A stretch of DNA of 64,000 bases, from the NCBI GenBank assembly GCA_964389475.1, contig CAYMFD010000005.1, positions 1 to 64,000 of the forward strand. The letters are read 5' to 3'. Below are positions 61,806 to 64,000 of this stretch, piece by piece; within the stretch, counting starts at the first letter, position 1; each line of letters opens with the position of its first letter. Made by a program: the position numbers and the translations under genes. The DNA is from CAYMFD01 sp964389475 (GTDB lineage Bacteria; Bacteroidota; Bacteroidia; Chitinophagales; Saprospiraceae). Under the pieces are notes generated by a model. The model ran no database searches. It was given only the letters and a program-made list of their open reading frames with translations, and had not been told where the DNA came from.

Positions 61806-62552
61806 TTAAGACTTCATCTCTCCCAAGAACGGAAAGTTTTTCCTAAAACTAAGCATCGACGATCGTGATATTTCATCTCTGAGCAATCCTTCGTCTGCCT
61901 CTAGGCGGTTAGCCTTACCAGTCGGTCCTATGATGGCCGATCCGCCCTTGTGCGGAAATCCATTGCCGTCCTTGCCTGTACGATTACAACCGATGACGTA
62001 GCATTGATTTTCTATCGCTCTGGCTTGCAATAGGGTCTGCCAAGCGTGGTGTCTCATACGAGGCCAGCTAGCAGCGTATAGTAGTAGGTCGTAATCTTCA
62101 TAGTTGCGGCTCCATACTGGAAATCTGAGATCGTAGCAAACCATAGGGCAGACCCGCCACTCGCTGATCTCCCAGATTACCTTTTGGGTGCCTGCCGTAA
62201 AGTGTTCCTCCTCTCCCGCTAGACTGAAAAGATGCCGCTTGTCGTATCGACCGACGATGCCATCACTCGTTACGAGTAGAAATCGATTGTAGTATTTATC
62301 ACCTTCCTTGATGATTACGGTGCCAGTTACTTGACAATGGTACTCATCGGCCCAGGCGATCATCTGTCGCACAGTCGATCCTGCTTCTGTCTCCGCAAGT
62401 GCCTCCACGTCCATCGAGAATCCCGTTGACCACATCTCTGGTAGGACTATCAGGTCAGTCGCTGTTACTCCAGCAAGTAGCTCACTCACCCTGCCGTAGT
62501 TGGTACTCGGGTCTTGCCAGGCGACATCGTATTGTACAAGGGTTACGTGCAT
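61806..62552 (-). CDS. Carbon-nitrogen hydrolase, omega-amidase-like
   Basis: A 248-residue nitrilase-superfamily amidase. The catalytic triad is visible: Glu39 in VLPEMWSTGF, Lys105 in YDKRHLF and Cys139 in MVCYDLRFPVW. The PEMWSTGFSM and GRYDKRHLFS segments are typical of the YafV/omega-amidase group, which hydrolyses alpha-ketoglutaramate or alpha-ketosuccinamate, damaged by-products of transamination. The late NRTGKDGNGFPHKGGSAIIG block also fits. It converges with the DUF1015 gene, the stops being 4 bases apart. The exact substrate is not proven. Confidence 0.92.
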   Translation of the reverse strand: MHVTLVQYDVAWQDPSTNYGRVSELLAGVTATDLIVLPEMWSTGFSMDVEALAETEAGSTVRQMIAWADEYHCQVTGTVIIKEGDKYYNRFLLVTSDGIVGRYDKRHLFSLAGEEEHFTAGTQKVIWEISEWRVCPMVCYDLRFPVWSRNYEDYDLLLYAASWPRMRHHAWQTLLQARAIENQCYVIGCNRTGKDGNGFPHKGGSAIIGPTGKANRLEADEGLLRDEISRSSMLSFRKNFPFLGEMKS

Positions 62553-63010
62553 GATTTCTAGATTTTAGATTCTAGATGTAAGATATATGATTTATGTCCT
62601 CCTCTGTCGGCATCAGGATTTTCGAGATTTCAGGATGTGCAATATCGGCTATGCACATGTTATATAGTCCCTATGAGAATCCTCACTTTCTACCTATACT
62701 GATGCTGACAATGTACAGTTCCTGAGCATCCTCCCACCTTACTTATTCATAATTCATCCCAGGATCTAATCCTTTCAACATTCTACATCAAATCATAAGG
62801 TGATTGAGCCTGTCGAAATCCCGCATCCCGAACTTCAAATCCCTCAATTCTCATCCCGTACTTCCTGATCCAGTCATAGGGTCCCGCGACCTATACATCA
62901 TCACGAGGTACATCAGTATCAAATTAGACTAGCCAATAATCCCAACAAAGCCAATAGCGCCAAACTTTCTGCACTTTAGACTTTCTACTTTCGGACTTTA
63001 AACTACTCTC
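62553..63010. repeat. Repeat-rich non-coding spacer
   Basis: About 450 bases with no gene. It begins with TTCTAGATTTTAGATTCTAGA-like slippage repeats, carries a fourth copy of the dispersed hairpin element at 62798-62822 (AGGTGATTGAGCCTGTCGAAATCCC in two blocks) and ends with ACTTT-rich units near 62970-63000. Confidence 0.5.
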
Positions 63011-64000
63011 TTAATAAGCCCTCTCATTTTTACCCTCGTAGTAATTGATAAACGACCGATTGACCACTCGCACACCACCTAGGGTAGGGTAGTTACCGCT
63101 AAAGTACCAGTCACCCGTATTGTCGGGGCAGGCCTTTTTGAGATCCTCCACCGTCTGGTAGATGAGCTCTACCTCTATGTCGATGTGGCTAGGCGTGATG
63201 ATCTTGGCGATCTCTGCTGTTATCTCATCGTACTTGTACAAGGCATACAGGGGTTGCACTTGATTGACCATCTCATCGAGAGGCTTGTCTTCCTCGGCCA
63301 TACACCGCTCGTAGGCCTCCTTGAGTAGCGCCTCCTTTTTATCTTTTTTGATCAGGGATATCAGGGCCTTAAAGGCGACGAACTCCCACATCTTGCTCAT
63401 ATCGATACCATAACAGTCCGGGTAGCGGATCTGTGGGGCAGAGCTGATGATGATGATTTTCTTGGGCTTGAGGCGACTCAGGATACTGATGACGCTGTCG
63501 CGCAGTGTGGTGCCTCTCACGATACTGTCATCGATGAGGGCTACTGTATCGACGTTGTTTTTGACGATGCCATAGGTCACATCGTAAACGTGGCCTACCA
63601 TCTCGCCACGAGCGATATCGTCGGCTATGAATGTACGTAGCTTGGCATCCTTGACGGCTAGTTTTTCGATTCGTGGGCTGTGCGAGAGCATGATATCTGC
63701 TACCTGCTCAGCACTGATGTCCTTGCCTAGAGCCGCTATTTTTTCTGCCTTCTGGCGGTTAGCCACGGCGCGGAGCTCCTCGACCATTCCGTAGAATGCG
63801 ACCTCAGCCGTATTGGGTATAAACGAAAATATCGTGTGCTTGAGGTCGTCCTTGATCACCTCCATGATCTTAGGTACGACCAGTTTTCCGAGCTCTTTTC
63901 GCTCTAGGTATATGTCGCGATCTGTACCACGACTGAAGTATATCCGCTCAAAGGAGCAGGCCGTTCGAGGTAGCTGCTCTTTGCACGACTGGACTGACAC
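63011..64000 (-). CDS. purF: Amidophosphoribosyltransferase (PurF-type), C-terminal part
   Basis: The C-terminal 329 residues of a gene that runs off the right edge; the N-terminal Cys-nucleophile glutaminase domain is not visible. The enzyme starts purine synthesis by making phosphoribosylamine from PRPP. Residues near the edge read ACSFERIYFSRGTD, a PurF hallmark at the domain junction. The PRPP-binding loop is VALIDDSIVRGTTL, and VYDVTYGIVKNNV and SAPQIRYPDCYGIDM follow. The long tail ending NRSFINYYEGKNERAY fits the longer Bacteroidota form. It may be a second purF paralogue; the window cannot show this. purL lies at the other end. Confidence 0.88.
   Translation of the reverse strand: MSVQSCKEQLPRTACSFERIYFSRGTDRDIYLERKELGKLVVPKIMEVIKDDLKHTIFSFIPNTAEVAFYGMVEELRAVANRQKAEKIAALGKDISAEQVADIMLSHSPRIEKLAVKDAKLRTFIADDIARGEMVGHVYDVTYGIVKNNVDTVALIDDSIVRGTTLRDSVISILSRLKPKKIIIISSAPQIRYPDCYGIDMSKMWEFVAFKALISLIKKDKKEALLKEAYERCMAEEDKPLDEMVNQVQPLYALYKYDEITAEIAKIITPSHIDIEVELIYQTVEDLKKACPDNTGDWYFSGNYPTLGGVRVVNRSFINYYEGKNERAY

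Noticed and set aside
1..64000. tRNA, rRNA, CRISPR array, insertion sequence or phage genes
   Set aside because: No TTCGAATCC-type T-arm in a cloverleaf context, no regular spaced repeats and no transposase or phage-like ORF was seen.

Overview
The window looks like a chromosome segment from a member of the Bacteroidota, probably near the Saprospiria (lineage is inference). The evidence is: several secreted proteins ending in type IX secretion (T9SS) sorting domains, a SusC/SusD pair, a GldB homologue, and promoters with the Bacteroidota -7 element TAnnTTTG rather than a sigma70 -10 box. Ribosome binding sites are weak and several starts are probably TTG. I found no rRNA, tRNA, CRISPR array, insertion sequence or phage gene.

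Region by region. 0.1-2.1 kb: an orphan T9SS sorting-domain remnant followed by a PKD/T9SS secreted protein. 2.3-7.6 kb: purL, a GSCFA-domain gene and a PlsC-type acyltransferase. 7.7-13.3 kb: two micro membrane proteins, a class A penicillin-binding protein, a small membrane protein and a HEAT-repeat/cyclophilin lipoprotein. 13.4-14.4 kb: a toxin-antitoxin pair. 14.4-19.5 kb, minus strand: metK, an OppC-like permease, tag and glgB. 19.7-28 kb: a radical SAM gene, a duplicated ~200 bp structured repeat, ffh-aroE-proline dehydrogenase, an SDR, a TonB protein and an MtfA-like gene that has lost its zinc motif. 28.0-30.7 kb: three broken genes (one frameshift, two in-frame stops) around an intact ogt.

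31-43.7 kb, all on the minus strand, is an alginate-type polysaccharide utilisation locus. In order of transcription it holds a FadR-type GntR regulator, a PKD lipoprotein, a secreted beta-helix protein, SusC, SusD and a 935-residue protein with two tandem PL7 alginate-lyase domains. Three near-identical palindromes (TTGGTnnACCAA type) lie upstream of the regulator, of susC and of the lyase gene. They are the likely operators and define a small regulon. The expected logic is: the lyase cuts alginate outside the cell, SusC/D and the PKD lipoprotein bind and import oligomers, and the regulator releases its operators when a breakdown product appears. Genes for monomer catabolism are not in this window.

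44-64 kb: a receptor-L/T9SS protein, a tandem NTF2-like protein, a GNAT enzyme, the rimP-nusA-infB operon with a terminator-like hairpin in its leader, gldB, a TonB-dependent receptor with an N-terminal heavy-metal (HMA) domain beside a Cys-rich exported peptide, an outer-membrane lipoprotein, an exported MORN-repeat/caspase-like protein, a DUF1015 protein, an omega-amidase-like hydrolase, dispersed hairpin repeats, and the C-terminal part of a PurF-type amidophosphoribosyltransferase running off the right edge.
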